Assembly: GCA_002336115.1 (NCBI GenBank)
Contig: DDEN01000017.1
Span: 161,406-225,405 of the forward strand
From: Chitinophagaceae bacterium UBA1953
Lineage (GTDB): Bacteria; Bacteroidota; Bacteroidia; Chitinophagales; Chitinophagaceae
Direction: 5' to 3'
DNA length: 64,000 nucleotides
In this document: positions 17,499 through 25,543 of the stretch, piece after piece
Layout: each line of letters begins with the position of its first letter
Numbering within the stretch: position 1 is the stretch's first letter
Notes under the pieces: model-generated
What the model was told of the DNA's origin: nothing
Seen by the model: the letters and a program-made list of their open reading frames with translations, nothing else
Database searches by the model: none
Program-made: the position numbers and the translations under genes

Positions 17499-18743
17499 AT
17501 GAAACTCGGCATCAATACAGAAATAGCGCTCACCTATATGGTAAGTCGCCGCAAACAAACCATTGTAGCGGCATTAGGCGTAACCTTCGGCATTAGCATG
17601 TTTATATTTATGAACTCGCTGATAACCGGCACCAATGAATGGAGCGAAGAAATCATGCTCAGCAGTACGCCGCATATACGACTGTACAACGACAATAAAA
17701 TGAACGATGCCGACATGCTGAATAAGTATGAAGGTAGCAAAACCATTAACCTCATCAGCAATCCACAGTTGGTGCAGAGCAATAACAACATCACCAATCC
17801 CGATGCTGTAATGAAGCAACTGCAACAGCAAAACGAAATTACTGCCATGAGCAAACAGGTAAGCAGCAACGTTATTTACTCCAACAGCAATGCACAGGAA
17901 AACGGAAATGTATTTGGCGTAAACATCCGTGAGCAGGATAAAATGTTTGACATTACTTCCACCTTAATAAGTGGCAACATTCAGGCATTAATCAATAACC
18001 CCAACGGCATTATTATTGGCATCGGCCTTTCCAAAAAACTAAACCTCAACAAAGGCGATTATATTACGCTTGCCACGGCAAATGGTTCTACCAAAAGATT
18101 AGAGATTGTGGGTGTTTTTAAAACTACCATCAAAGGAGTTGATAACACCAAGAGTTATGTAAACATTCCAGTGGTGCAGCAACTGCTGCAAAAAGACCGC
18201 AGTTATATTACCGACATCTACATCAACATAAAAAACTATAACAAAACAGAAGCTATTGCTCAGCATATTGCAAAGCAAACAGGCTACACTACCGAAACAT
18301 GGCAAAGCACCAACGAACAATCCATTGCCGGTAAAAAAATAAGAGACATCATTGCCAATTCGGTAGTTATTACCATTTTAATTGTGGCAGGTTTTGGTAT
18401 CTACAATATTCTCAACATGGTTATTTACGAAAAAATAAAAGAGATAGCTATCCTCAAAGCAACCGGTTTTCAGGGCGCAGATGTGGTAAGCATTTTCATA
18501 AGGCAGGCGCTGTTTATCGGCATACTCGGCGCATTGGCAGGGCTGCTGTTTGGCTGGCTAATTTCACTTGCCGTTTCCAAAATGTATATCGGGCTGGGCA
18601 ATGTAACCTATCTGCCAATGGCATTTAAAACAACACATTATATACAAGGCGCTTTGTTTGGAATTGTAACCGCATTTTTTGCAGGCTATATACCTGCGGT
18701 AAAAGCATCAAAGGTTGACCCGGTGCAAATTATAAGAGGATAA
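17499..18743 (+). CDS. ABC transporter permease, MacB/FtsX type
   Basis: 414 residues: an N-terminal helix (about 20-40), a large periplasmic MacB-like domain (about 45-280), and three C-terminal helices with the FtsX signature (VVITILIVAGFGIYNILNMV, YEKIKEIAILKATGF, ADVVSIFIRQALFIG, PAVKASKVDPVQIIRG). It is a half-transporter without a fused ATPase. The ATPase is encoded separately 81 bases downstream, beyond an inverted repeat. Likely a MacAB-TolC-like exporter of peptides, lipids or antibiotics; the substrate is unknown. Confidence 0.92.
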   Translation: MKLGINTEIALTYMVSRRKQTIVAALGVTFGISMFIFMNSLITGTNEWSEEIMLSSTPHIRLYNDNKMNDADMLNKYEGSKTINLISNPQLVQSNNNITNPDAVMKQLQQQNEITAMSKQVSSNVIYSNSNAQENGNVFGVNIREQDKMFDITSTLISGNIQALINNPNGIIIGIGLSKKLNLNKGDYITLATANGSTKRLEIVGVFKTTIKGVDNTKSYVNIPVVQQLLQKDRSYITDIYINIKNYNKTEAIAQHIAKQTGYTTETWQSTNEQSIAGKKIRDIIANSVVITILIVAGFGIYNILNMVIYEKIKEIAILKATGFQGADVVSIFIRQALFIGILGALAGLLFGWLISLAVSKMYIGLGNVTYLPMAFKTTHYIQGALFGIVTAFFAGYIPAVKASKVDPVQIIRG

Positions 18744-18832
18744 TTTTTTTGTGAACCAACTGAAGTGCTACTATGATACTTCGGTTATGTCACTCACTTG
18801 TACGTTCAGTAATTCTATTCAGCAATGAGCAA
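18744..18832 (-). repeat. Dispersed intergenic repeat, copy B (inverted)
   Basis: Reverse-complement relative of 14966-15052: core GTTATGTCACTCACTT at 18784-18799, and AGCAATGAGCAA at 18821-18832. Its end overlaps the ATG of the ATPase gene (18825), so the repeat supplies the start codon and the immediate upstream region. It fills the whole gap between permease and ATPase. Confidence 0.75.
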
Positions 18833-19505
18833 CATCGCATTAAAAGCAAACCATATCAACAAGTACTTTTTAACTCCCGAAAAATTTCAGGTGTTAAATG
18901 AGGTAAGCTTTGAAATAAATAAAGGAGAGTTTGTTTCCGTAATTGGAAAGTCGGGCTGCGGCAAGTCCACTATGCTCTATATTCTTTCTACAATGGATAC
19001 CGATTACGAAGGTACATTGGCATTGAACGGAGAAACCGTAACCGGCAAAAAACAAAATGAACTCGCCGCATTTCGCAACGAACATCTCGGCTTTGTATTT
19101 CAGTTTCACTACCTGCTGCCCGATTTTACCTGCCTTAAAAATGTAATGATACCGGCGCTTCGTCTGGGCAAATTATCCTATCAGGAAATAGAACATAATG
19201 CCTATGAAAAATTAAAAAAATTAGGCGTAGCAGAACAGGCGTTGAAGCCGGCTTCGCAAATATCGGGTGGGCAGCAGCAAAGGGTAGCCATTGCCCGTGC
19301 ATTAATCAACGAACCCGCCATCATCATGGGCGATGAGCCAACCGGCAACTTAGACAGTAAGAACACCGCCATTGTTTTTGACATATTCAAACAACTGGCC
19401 AATGAACACGATAAAACCATCATTACCGTAACCCACGACAATGACTTTGCCGCTAAAAGCGACCGTGTTATTGAAATGCTTGACGGAAAAATTATTAAAC
19501 AATGA
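18825..19505 (+). CDS. ABC transporter ATPase (LolD/MacB-type)
   Basis: 226 residues, a single nucleotide-binding domain of the FtsE/LolD/MacB class. Walker A is GKSGCGKST (residues 42-50), Q-loop in FVFQFHYLLPDFT, signature ISGGQQQRVAIAR, Walker B IIMGDEPTGNLD, and H-loop VTHD. It powers the upstream FtsX-type permease. The ATG lies in the end of repeat copy B, and its stop overlaps the next gene's ATG by four bases. No better in-frame start exists because the family normally begins shortly before the KYF block seen here. Confidence 0.94.
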   Translation: MSNIALKANHINKYFLTPEKFQVLNEVSFEINKGEFVSVIGKSGCGKSTMLYILSTMDTDYEGTLALNGETVTGKKQNELAAFRNEHLGFVFQFHYLLPDFTCLKNVMIPALRLGKLSYQEIEHNAYEKLKKLGVAEQALKPASQISGGQQQRVAIARALINEPAIIMGDEPTGNLDSKNTAIVFDIFKQLANEHDKTIITVTHDNDFAAKSDRVIEMLDGKIIKQ

Positions 19506-20395
19506 AACGATATTTTTCTTTAGCCTTAGTTATTTTATTTGCGGCAACAGCTTTTTCGCAAGACAGGGATTTAGCAACAGTTAATTACACCCTTTCCAAA
19601 TTAAAGTATAATGATACTGCTGCCAACGCACAGCAATTAGATGTAAAACTCAGGCTGCCTGTTTATCAAAAAAACAAAAACGTATTGGCAGGGGTGGTTG
19701 GATACAAACATGTTTCGCTAAATAATTTTCCTTCAGCTTATTCACAAAGCCTGAACGGCATTACCTTTCAAGGCGCATGGATGCATTGGTTGGGCAGTAA
19801 GCGAAGCATTACCCTGTTTGCACAGGCAGGTTTGTTTTCCGATATGCAGGACATCAGCAGTAAAGATTTTCGTTACACCGCAGGTTTTCGTTATCGCCAA
19901 AAACATTCCGATAAGTTAAGTACAGGTTTGGGTTTAGCATACTCCCGCCAGTTTTTTGGCAACCAGGTAGTTCCGTTTATTGATGTGGATTACAAACCCA
20001 ATGAGCACTGGAGTATTACCGGTCAGTTCCCTGTAAAGCCAAAAGTGCTGTACCACTTCAACAGTAAAGTAAGTGCAGGTGTGGAAGTAAATGGTGAGGC
20101 CGCCAGCTACCGTTTGTCTGCCACCGAAAAAAGCAACCAGTTTATTCAAATCAATCAATGGACGGGGCTTGCCAAATTAGAATGGCAGTTTGCAAAAGCA
20201 TGGCAATTCAATTTTGGTATTGGCAGAAACTTTAGGCAAACCTATAAGCTTTACAATGATGCGTCAACTACGCCATGGACTATCATTACAATTCCATTAG
20301 GCGAAAAACCCGACCCAGTGCAAAAAATAGACTGCAAGGGATTGAATATGCAATTAGGCATTTCATTTACACCCTTTTTCAGTAAAAAGGAGTAA
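19502..20395 (+). CDS. DUF6268 outer-membrane protein
   Basis: 297 residues with a signal peptide ending AFSQ, then beta-strand pattern throughout (VLAGVVGYKHVSL, SITLFAQAGLFSD, FRYTAGFRYRQKH, LSTGLGLAYSRQF, FVPFIDVDYKP, WQFNFGIGRNFRQTY). The sequence resembles the DUF6268 barrel family. Its ATG overlaps the ATPase stop (ATGA), making it the last gene of the efflux operon. A dedicated outer-membrane component besides the TolC channel is unusual for MacAB systems; its role is unknown. Confidence 0.8.
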   Translation: MKRYFSLALVILFAATAFSQDRDLATVNYTLSKLKYNDTAANAQQLDVKLRLPVYQKNKNVLAGVVGYKHVSLNNFPSAYSQSLNGITFQGAWMHWLGSKRSITLFAQAGLFSDMQDISSKDFRYTAGFRYRQKHSDKLSTGLGLAYSRQFFGNQVVPFIDVDYKPNEHWSITGQFPVKPKVLYHFNSKVSAGVEVNGEAASYRLSATEKSNQFIQINQWTGLAKLEWQFAKAWQFNFGIGRNFRQTYKLYNDASTTPWTIITIPLGEKPDPVQKIDCKGLNMQLGISFTPFFSKKE

Positions 20396-20784
20396 AAGCA
20401 ATGATTCTTTTTCAGCCTTATTGTATCAATAAAAAATGTAGTAAAAGTAAGAAAATCCAATACTGCTGTTACAAACAGCAAATGAAAACCCGGATGACTT
20501 AGTACCCACAAAAGCACAACAGACGAGAAACAGAAACACAACATTCAGAAGCCAATAAAAAGCCCTCGGCATCACCTATGGCGTATTGTCAAAACTGCCA
20601 ACCTGTACAACTACCATCTGCCTATATCTTCCCTATACAGAATATTTTCATACAAGCTAACATCAGTAACAAAACAAGAATCTATTTTTATAAAGCATCT
20701 TTTTGCCTTGCCCCAAGTCAGGCCAGGTTTACAACTGTAAATGTTCTTCAGGTTTTAATAAAAAGGTTCTCTCCTTTTGTCCTA
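20396..20784. other. Gap of about 390 bases, nothing recognised
   Basis: Between the DUF6268 stop and the convergent membrane-protein stop. No open frame with plausible protein character, no clear hairpin followed by a T-run and no repeat shared with the rest of the window were seen. Confidence 0.4.
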
Positions 20785-21270
20785 TTACTCAATAATACCT
20801 TCCGGATCTTCCAGTATGGCAGCTTCTTTTTCGCTTAGCTGCAGATCATTGACTATTTTTTTTACTGACGGCCTGTTGTAGAACAGAAATGCCGCCATTA
20901 CAGCAGTATATGCGAAAAACTGATAATTACCTGTAAGAAATACGCTGATTACTGAAAAAAGAGCCGCAAAATCAAGAAAAGAATATTTTACAATCAGAGC
21001 CGCACGGTAACCAGTTGTTTTGGACAAAAATGTATTACTGTTGCGTACGTTTACAAGCCGGCTCCTGAAAAAAAGAACCGATATTATAACTGATATGAAA
21101 ACAATAGTCGGTACAAAATAAGTAAACAGGCCATTTAGTTCTGTATCATGAATTGAAGCGCCAGTTTGTTTGAGAATGATAACAATACCCGAAAAAAGAA
21201 TCAACCCAATCATTAATGCACTGTGGAGAATGGCAAGTGCTTTGAAATAGTCTTTTGATCTGATAGGCAT
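20785..21270 (-). CDS. Four-helix membrane protein, unknown
   Basis: 161 residues with four hydrophobic helices (about 12-33, 48-70, 95-115, 118-137). It starts with a short basic segment and ends in a charged tail (KKIVNDLQLSEKEAAILEDPEGIIE). The layout, 20-residue helices in two hairpins, is common among small Bacteroidota membrane proteins. No family recognised. In the same direction as the lipoprotein gene upstream, with an 88-base gap. Confidence 0.7.
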   Translation of the reverse strand: MPIRSKDYFKALAILHSALMIGLILFSGIVIILKQTGASIHDTELNGLFTYFVPTIVFISVIISVLFFRSRLVNVRNSNTFLSKTTGYRAALIVKYSFLDFAALFSVISVFLTGNYQFFAYTAVMAAFLFYNRPSVKKIVNDLQLSEKEAAILEDPEGIIE

Positions 21271-21358
21271 AATTTCTATAAGTTATTTTTCAGTGAAAGT
21301 CTTACAACAATAAAGCTACATAAATAAACCGCAGTCACAAACAGGCAGCAATAAACGA

Positions 21359-21727
21359 TTATTTTTCAGCAATCCGCCACCCGCCATCATAAAAAAAGAC
21401 AGCCGTTGAATCTGCTGTAAGAGGTGGCGGTTCTCTACGGTATTGTTCGGGCATAGCCGCAGGCGAATAGGTACAATGCACATGATAAGTAACAATGCAG
21501 ATACTATCGGCCATTTTCATTTTTTTACCAAGTACATAAAGCGTATCAACAATAACATATTCAGCACCATCAAGATGGTTCTGACTGGTATAAACAGAAT
21601 CAAGCTGATGAACAATTACACTGTCTGTAAGTAAAGGCAGAACAGGCATTTTCGGTTGGCTGCATCCCATATAAATAAACGATACAGACATCAGAAACAG
21701 AAATGCGGTAATGTAAGTTTTAATCAT
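21359..21727 (-). CDS. Small lipoprotein, unknown
   Basis: 122 residues. Lipobox FIYMGCSQ gives an anchored lipoprotein (Cys22). The mature part has paired beta-like segments (SVIVHQLDSVYTSQNHLDGAEYVIVDTLYVLGKK, ADSICIVTYHVHC) and ends DGGWRIAEK, similar to NTF2-like or DUF4878-type endings but not assignable. No partner gene is obvious. Confidence 0.65.
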   Translation of the reverse strand: MIKTYITAFLFLMSVSFIYMGCSQPKMPVLPLLTDSVIVHQLDSVYTSQNHLDGAEYVIVDTLYVLGKKMKMADSICIVTYHVHCTYSPAAMPEQYRREPPPLTADSTAVFFYDGGWRIAEK

Positions 21728-21894
21728 TGTCGTTTAATATAGCCAACATTTAAAAATAAACAATCAGGGTCATACCTGAACAGCACTAATCGCAATAATT
21801 GCTTTTTACTGTTCTTGATTGCAATGCAATAATAATAAACAGTTAAGAGCAATGACGAAGATAACGATGTCTTTCTCCAGAAGAACGATCCCTG

Positions 21895-22012
21895 TTGCAA
21901 CGTCACTGCGAGGTGCGAAGCAGTCTGTACAATTACGATGTATAAAACATCTTCTCATTCCTGCCAGACTTATTAATTTTAAAGCTTAATCCTGAACTAG
22001 TTGGAGATATTG
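21895..22012. repeat. Degenerate palindromic element, copy 3
   Basis: Begins with CACTGCGAGGTGCGAAGCAG (about 21904-21923), a version of the widespread 'TTGCGAGG..CGAAGCAATC' repeat. It continues with CTCATTCCTGCCAGACTTA..GAACTAGTTGG..ATTG (21953-22012). The second part matches the right arm of the longer elements at 23230-23290 and 24149-24214. Confidence 0.65.
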
Positions 22013-22039
22013 CTGATTAGTTAACACAGCCTTTTATTT

Positions 22040-22996
22040 TTATTCAGTGATGTAATAAGTAAAACGTTGTCGCCTCCATGCTTTAACGGGCAGATTGTAT
22101 TGAATAGCTGCATTCCATTTTTTTGTTTTCTTAATCATGCTCATTGCATATTCAGCTAATTTATCATTAGAGCTTTCAATAATATCACAATATTGTATGG
22201 TGCCGTCTTTTTCTACTACGAATTCAATCATACAGGAACCTTGATACGTAAGATAATCTTTCCTGTCATAAATTTTCCCGATGATGTTGCCCAGGTATTT
22301 ATTCCATTCTTTATCACCGCCCGGGTAACTTGCTTCCTCCTCAATGAGCTCCGAACTTATGAGTGTTCCATTCATATCAAAATTATGACTGCTTACAGCA
22401 GAATCCTTTTCAAAAGTCACATCACTGGCTTTGCTCTTGTCTTCCCTGTAGTAATACCAAACACCCGACCGTTGGTTTTGACTATAGTTTCCGCTGTCCC
22501 GTACTGTGCCATTAGGGTAATAATGAACCACTGTTCCATTACCTTTTCCCTCATTATCAAATTCACCTTTGCTTATAATTGTGCCGTTTTCATTATAGCG
22601 ATAGGATGTACCGGAAGGCATCCCGTCTATGAACAGGGTTGAATCAATCGTTCTGCCGTTTTTAGAAAATTGTTTCCACAGGCCTATCTTCCTGCCATTC
22701 ATGTAAGAGCCTTTTTCAATGAGTTCCCCCTGTTTGGAAAAGTATTCATGCGGGCCATGCTTCACTTGCAGGCTATCGTCTTTACTCCATCCTTGCATTC
22801 TTAATTTATCGCCATGTAAATACAGATCATATACCCGCCACATAGTATCCTGCCGTATGCCGATACGCAGGTAGGTAGCCATCTTTGGTTCTACTGTATG
22901 ATCCATACCGTCAATAAAGAATGTAACGGTGTCTTTTTGCTGAGCTTGTAACAATCCTGACACCGTAAGTAAAAAGAGGGTGATTATGCTTTTCAT
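22040..22996 (-). CDS. MORN-like (YwqK-type) repeat protein with TonB C-terminal-like domain
   Basis: 318 residues with a signal peptide (SIITLFLLTVSGLLQAQ). Middle part: at least four YwqK/MORN-type repeats of the form 'G.w..Y..nG.i...g.y.nG...G' (ISKGEFDNEGKGNGTVVHYYPNG, DSGNYSQNQRSGVWYYY). C-terminal part (about 235-318): a TonB-C-like fold, WNKYLGNIIGKI...GSCMIEFVVEKDGTIQYCDII...AEYAMSMIKKTKKW, ending VKAWRRQRFTYYI. The combination is common in Bacteroidota periplasmic proteins and seldom acts as a true TonB, since there is no N-terminal anchor besides the signal peptide. Start moved to ATG 22996; the longer frame uses a TTG. Confidence 0.8.
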   Translation of the reverse strand: MKSIITLFLLTVSGLLQAQQKDTVTFFIDGMDHTVEPKMATYLRIGIRQDTMWRVYDLYLHGDKLRMQGWSKDDSLQVKHGPHEYFSKQGELIEKGSYMNGRKIGLWKQFSKNGRTIDSTLFIDGMPSGTSYRYNENGTIISKGEFDNEGKGNGTVVHYYPNGTVRDSGNYSQNQRSGVWYYYREDKSKASDVTFEKDSAVSSHNFDMNGTLISSELIEEEASYPGGDKEWNKYLGNIIGKIYDRKDYLTYQGSCMIEFVVEKDGTIQYCDIIESSNDKLAEYAMSMIKKTKKWNAAIQYNLPVKAWRRQRFTYYITE

Positions 22997-23063
22997 GTTT
23001 AACAATTGTCAGCTGCAATATTAAATGAAAATAAGGAAGCTGAGAGAAGCTCTTCTCTTTCAT

Positions 23064-23355
23064 ACAGATTGCTTCGCCACAAACCCACACACAAATCCCC
23101 CAATACTCTAAGTACAACATTCAGAAACATGGCGCAGGAATGAGACAATGGTTTTGTGTAACAGCTTCCTGTGCCGAATCTTTATACTCTCTGCAATTCA
23201 GGCACAGTAAGCCAGCGTTCTTTGCTACGCCTCATTCCTGCGCCAGACTTACTGATTTTATAGATGCACTTACTTGAACTAATTGGGGAAATTGAAAAGC
23301 AACGTCCCCATTCAGCAATTTGCAAATTGGCAACTTTTGTTCAAAGGGAGACGTT
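23064..23355. repeat. Long imperfect palindromic element, copy 1
   Basis: Opens with CAGATTGCTTCG, the reverse of the 'CGAAGCAATCTG' word. Main body 23096-23290 is a long imperfect palindrome: CCCCCAATA..CTAAGTA..GGCGCAGGAATGAG on the left, mirrored by CTCATTCCTGCGCC..ACTTGAACTAATTGGGG on the right, with an inner stem around CTTCCTGTGCC / GGCACAG. A second stem follows (GCAACGTCCCC at about 23300-23310, GGGAGACGTTGC at about 23346-23357). From 23108 it is nearly identical to copy 2. Confidence 0.85.
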
Positions 23356-23368
23356 GCTGCGAAGGAAT

Positions 23369-23394
23369 GGCGAGTCCCTTGCAGGAGACTCGCC
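23369..23394. repeat. 26-base palindrome with core GTCCCTTGCAGGAGAC
   Basis: Five-base arms GGCGA / TCGCC enclose the core, and TGCGAA follows directly. The same core with different but still complementary arms is found, reversed, at 25516-25541. Confidence 0.8.
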
Positions 23395-23426
23395 TGCGAA
23401 AGAGGAGTTTTGTTTGTGTATGTTTA

Positions 23427-23963
23427 CTAAACCGGTACAGTAAGACCAATTAATACTAAGAACCAGAAAACAACACCAATCACAATCAGTACCATCTGCC
23501 GGGTATTAAATCCATCCTGCTCTACCGTTACAAACTCTTTTGAATTTTCTTTGGCATAATTTAATGCTTTAAATGGCGGCACAAGAATAAAAACTGATAA
23601 CTGTGTAATTAACCAATAAGGATCGGGCAGGTATGCAAGAAAATTGGAAAGAATTAGTATAATAAATACAAGACCTGGCGAATAATTATCTGTATATCCT
23701 TTTTCCTTTGCATATGCAAGAATGCGGCTGAAAAGGGAATAAAGGAAGAAGATACTGAATATGGTACGCAAGGCAGGCATAATATCAAGCTTGTCTTTTT
23801 CTTTAAAAAAACGCCATGCTTTATACACCCACCATATTTCATACAATCCAAATGTAAGAATGGACAGCAGGATGAATTTGTTTACACTGATATTATTCTG
23901 CACAACCATATCGCCTCTTTTCTCTAGTGTAAAGTCGCTTAAAAGATCTGTTTGAGTTTCCAT
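23427..23963 (-). CDS. DUF4234-like membrane protein
   Basis: 178 residues. Two to four hydrophobic helices, with the opening block NKFILLSILTFGLYEIWWVYKAW resembling DUF4234 ('..llsivTlGiYgiyW.y'). A PYWLITQLSVFILVPPFKALNYAKEN helix and a last helix (MVLIVIGVVFWFLVLIGLTV) follow. Function of the family is unknown. The gene is alone between two direct copies of the long palindromic element, so it may travel or be duplicated as a repeat-bounded cassette. Confidence 0.7.
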   Translation of the reverse strand: METQTDLLSDFTLEKRGDMVVQNNISVNKFILLSILTFGLYEIWWVYKAWRFFKEKDKLDIMPALRTIFSIFFLYSLFSRILAYAKEKGYTDNYSPGLVFIILILSNFLAYLPDPYWLITQLSVFILVPPFKALNYAKENSKEFVTVEQDGFNTRQMVLIVIGVVFWFLVLIGLTVPV

Positions 23964-24004
23964 GGTTAAAAGTGTTTGGATTTAAAGATAAGAGAAAAAT
24001 GCAA

Positions 24005-24273
24005 GCAGATTGCCCCCACAGTCTAAGTATAACATCAGACAGAATCCTGACGCAGGAATGATGCAATGGTTTTGTGCAACAGCTTCCTGTGTCAAATCTT
24101 TATACTCTCTGCAATTCAGGCACAGGAAGCCAGTGTTCTTTGCTACGCCTCATTCCTGCGCCAGACTTACTGATTTTATAGATGCACTTACTTGAACTAA
24201 TTGGGGGAATTGAAAAGCAACGTCCCCATTCAGCAATTTGCAAAACTGCAACTTTTGTTCAAAGGGAGACGTT
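24005..24273. repeat. Long imperfect palindromic element, copy 2
   Basis: Direct repeat of copy 1. From CTAAGTAT at 24023 to AGGGAGACGTT at 24273 the two differ at only a few positions over about 250 bases. The arms are CCCCCACAGTCTAAGTA and ACTTGAACTAATTGGGGG. The tail after GAGACGTT diverges (ACGCTGG) and lacks the covarying hairpin present after copy 1. Confidence 0.85.
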
Positions 24274-24384
24274 ACGCTGGGATGATTAATAAATTAAATT
24301 CATCACTATCTTAGATGATACAAGCGAGGCTGCTTGCCAGTAAGTGGCGTAACCCTAATCAAAAAAACAGCACAGAAAAACTAT

Positions 24385-25428
24385 ATGAGGGAAAACAAAG
24401 TTGATCAATTATTTAAAGAATATATAACTGGTCTGCAAAAATTTTATCCTGCATTAAGATTTAGTAGCAGGTTTAGCCTTTATTCCGGTGATGAACCATC
24501 AGGCGGTGAATTTACACTTGGAAGCGATAATAATATTTTAACCGGTACTGAACATTTACTTGATGATAAAAATTTTCAAATCATTCATTTTACAAGTTTC
24601 CAGGCAGGCTTAAGTATTATAGAGAAAGGAGAGCTATGGCTTTCACAAGTAGAAAAATGTAATGATGCTAACGAACTGATATTCGCTCACTCATCATTAG
24701 CGGAAGAAAACTTAAAAAGACTAAAGGAGGAAAGAAAAAAGTTTTTTATCACTTCGTTTAGCAATTATAAAAATTTAAATGAAGAAGATGAATTCATGAT
24801 GTGGCGATTTTATGGGAATGATGGGCATGGAATGGCATTGGTTTTTGAAGTTGAAAGTCCGAATGAAATTGCGAATAGCTATGTCATGGGAAAAGTTGTT
24901 TACGGTCAGAATACAAATGCTCTTGAGAATTTCAAGTCTTTTCTAAACTTTGATACTTCATTCAGAAAGTTACACCCTGGAGTAATTCATAATGATTCCT
25001 TTAATGAAATACTTAAGATTTCCTTATTATTGAAAACATTAATCTGGAAAAATGAAAATGAAATAAGATTAATTGGTTATCATAATTTTGACAAATATGA
25101 TTTAAAAACAAAAGAATATGATTACAAAAACTCAATTCTTTCAAATATTTATCACACCATTGGAGCAGATTCAAAACACAGAGCTTTTTTAAAACTCCCA
25201 TTAAGTAGTACAAATAAATTTTTAGAATTAGAAAACAAAATGAAGTTAATTTCAACTGAGCATTCAATCAATACATTTTTGCCCGTTCTAAAACTTAAGA
25301 AAATTTTGCTTGGTTACAGGGTTGCAGAAAATTATTTTTTTGAAATGGATCAGGTTTTTCGCAATTTGTTAATCCATTATATAGATAGTCCAAGCATTGA
25401 AAATTCAAGGATTCATAAGTATTTCTAA
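24385..25428 (+). CDS. DUF2971 domain protein
   Basis: 347 residues from ATG 24385; the longer open frame would use a TTG inside repeat-adjacent DNA. DUF2971 features are clear: IHFTSFQAGLSIIEKGELWLSQVEKCNDANELI, then FFITSFSNYKNL, MMWRFYGNDGHGMALVFEV, and a late KKILLGYRV. Family members are soluble, often horizontally moved, and sometimes found beside defence genes, but no activity is established. The coding sequence appears distinctly AT-richer than its neighbours. It lies between palindromic copy 2 and the hairpin at 25516, so recent acquisition is plausible. Confidence 0.85.
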   Translation: MRENKVDQLFKEYITGLQKFYPALRFSSRFSLYSGDEPSGGEFTLGSDNNILTGTEHLLDDKNFQIIHFTSFQAGLSIIEKGELWLSQVEKCNDANELIFAHSSLAEENLKRLKEERKKFFITSFSNYKNLNEEDEFMMWRFYGNDGHGMALVFEVESPNEIANSYVMGKVVYGQNTNALENFKSFLNFDTSFRKLHPGVIHNDSFNEILKISLLLKTLIWKNENEIRLIGYHNFDKYDLKTKEYDYKNSILSNIYHTIGADSKHRAFLKLPLSSTNKFLELENKMKLISTEHSINTFLPVLKLKKILLGYRVAENYFFEMDQVFRNLLIHYIDSPSIENSRIHKYF

Positions 25429-25515
25429 AAGATTTGATTTTCTTAAATAATCATTGTACAACATTTTGAATACGATTGCCTACAAAAGCTATAACTGATT
25501 AATTTCATCTTCGCA

Positions 25516-25541
25516 GAAACGTCTCCTGCAAGGGACGTTTC
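25516..25541. repeat. 26-base palindrome, covarying partner of 23369-23394
   Basis: On the minus strand this reads arms GAAAC / GTTTC around the same GTCCCTTGCAGGAGAC core, again followed by TGCGAAG. The core and tail are kept while the arms change together. Confidence 0.8.
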
Positions 25542-25543
25542 GT

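Noticed and set aside
20578..20838. 86-codon open frame in the gap after DUF6268
   Set aside because: Overlaps the end of a supported minus-strand gene and has no recognisable protein features.
23064..24273. CRISPR-like array
   Set aside because: Only two long palindromic copies with a gene between, not short regularly spaced repeats with unique spacers.
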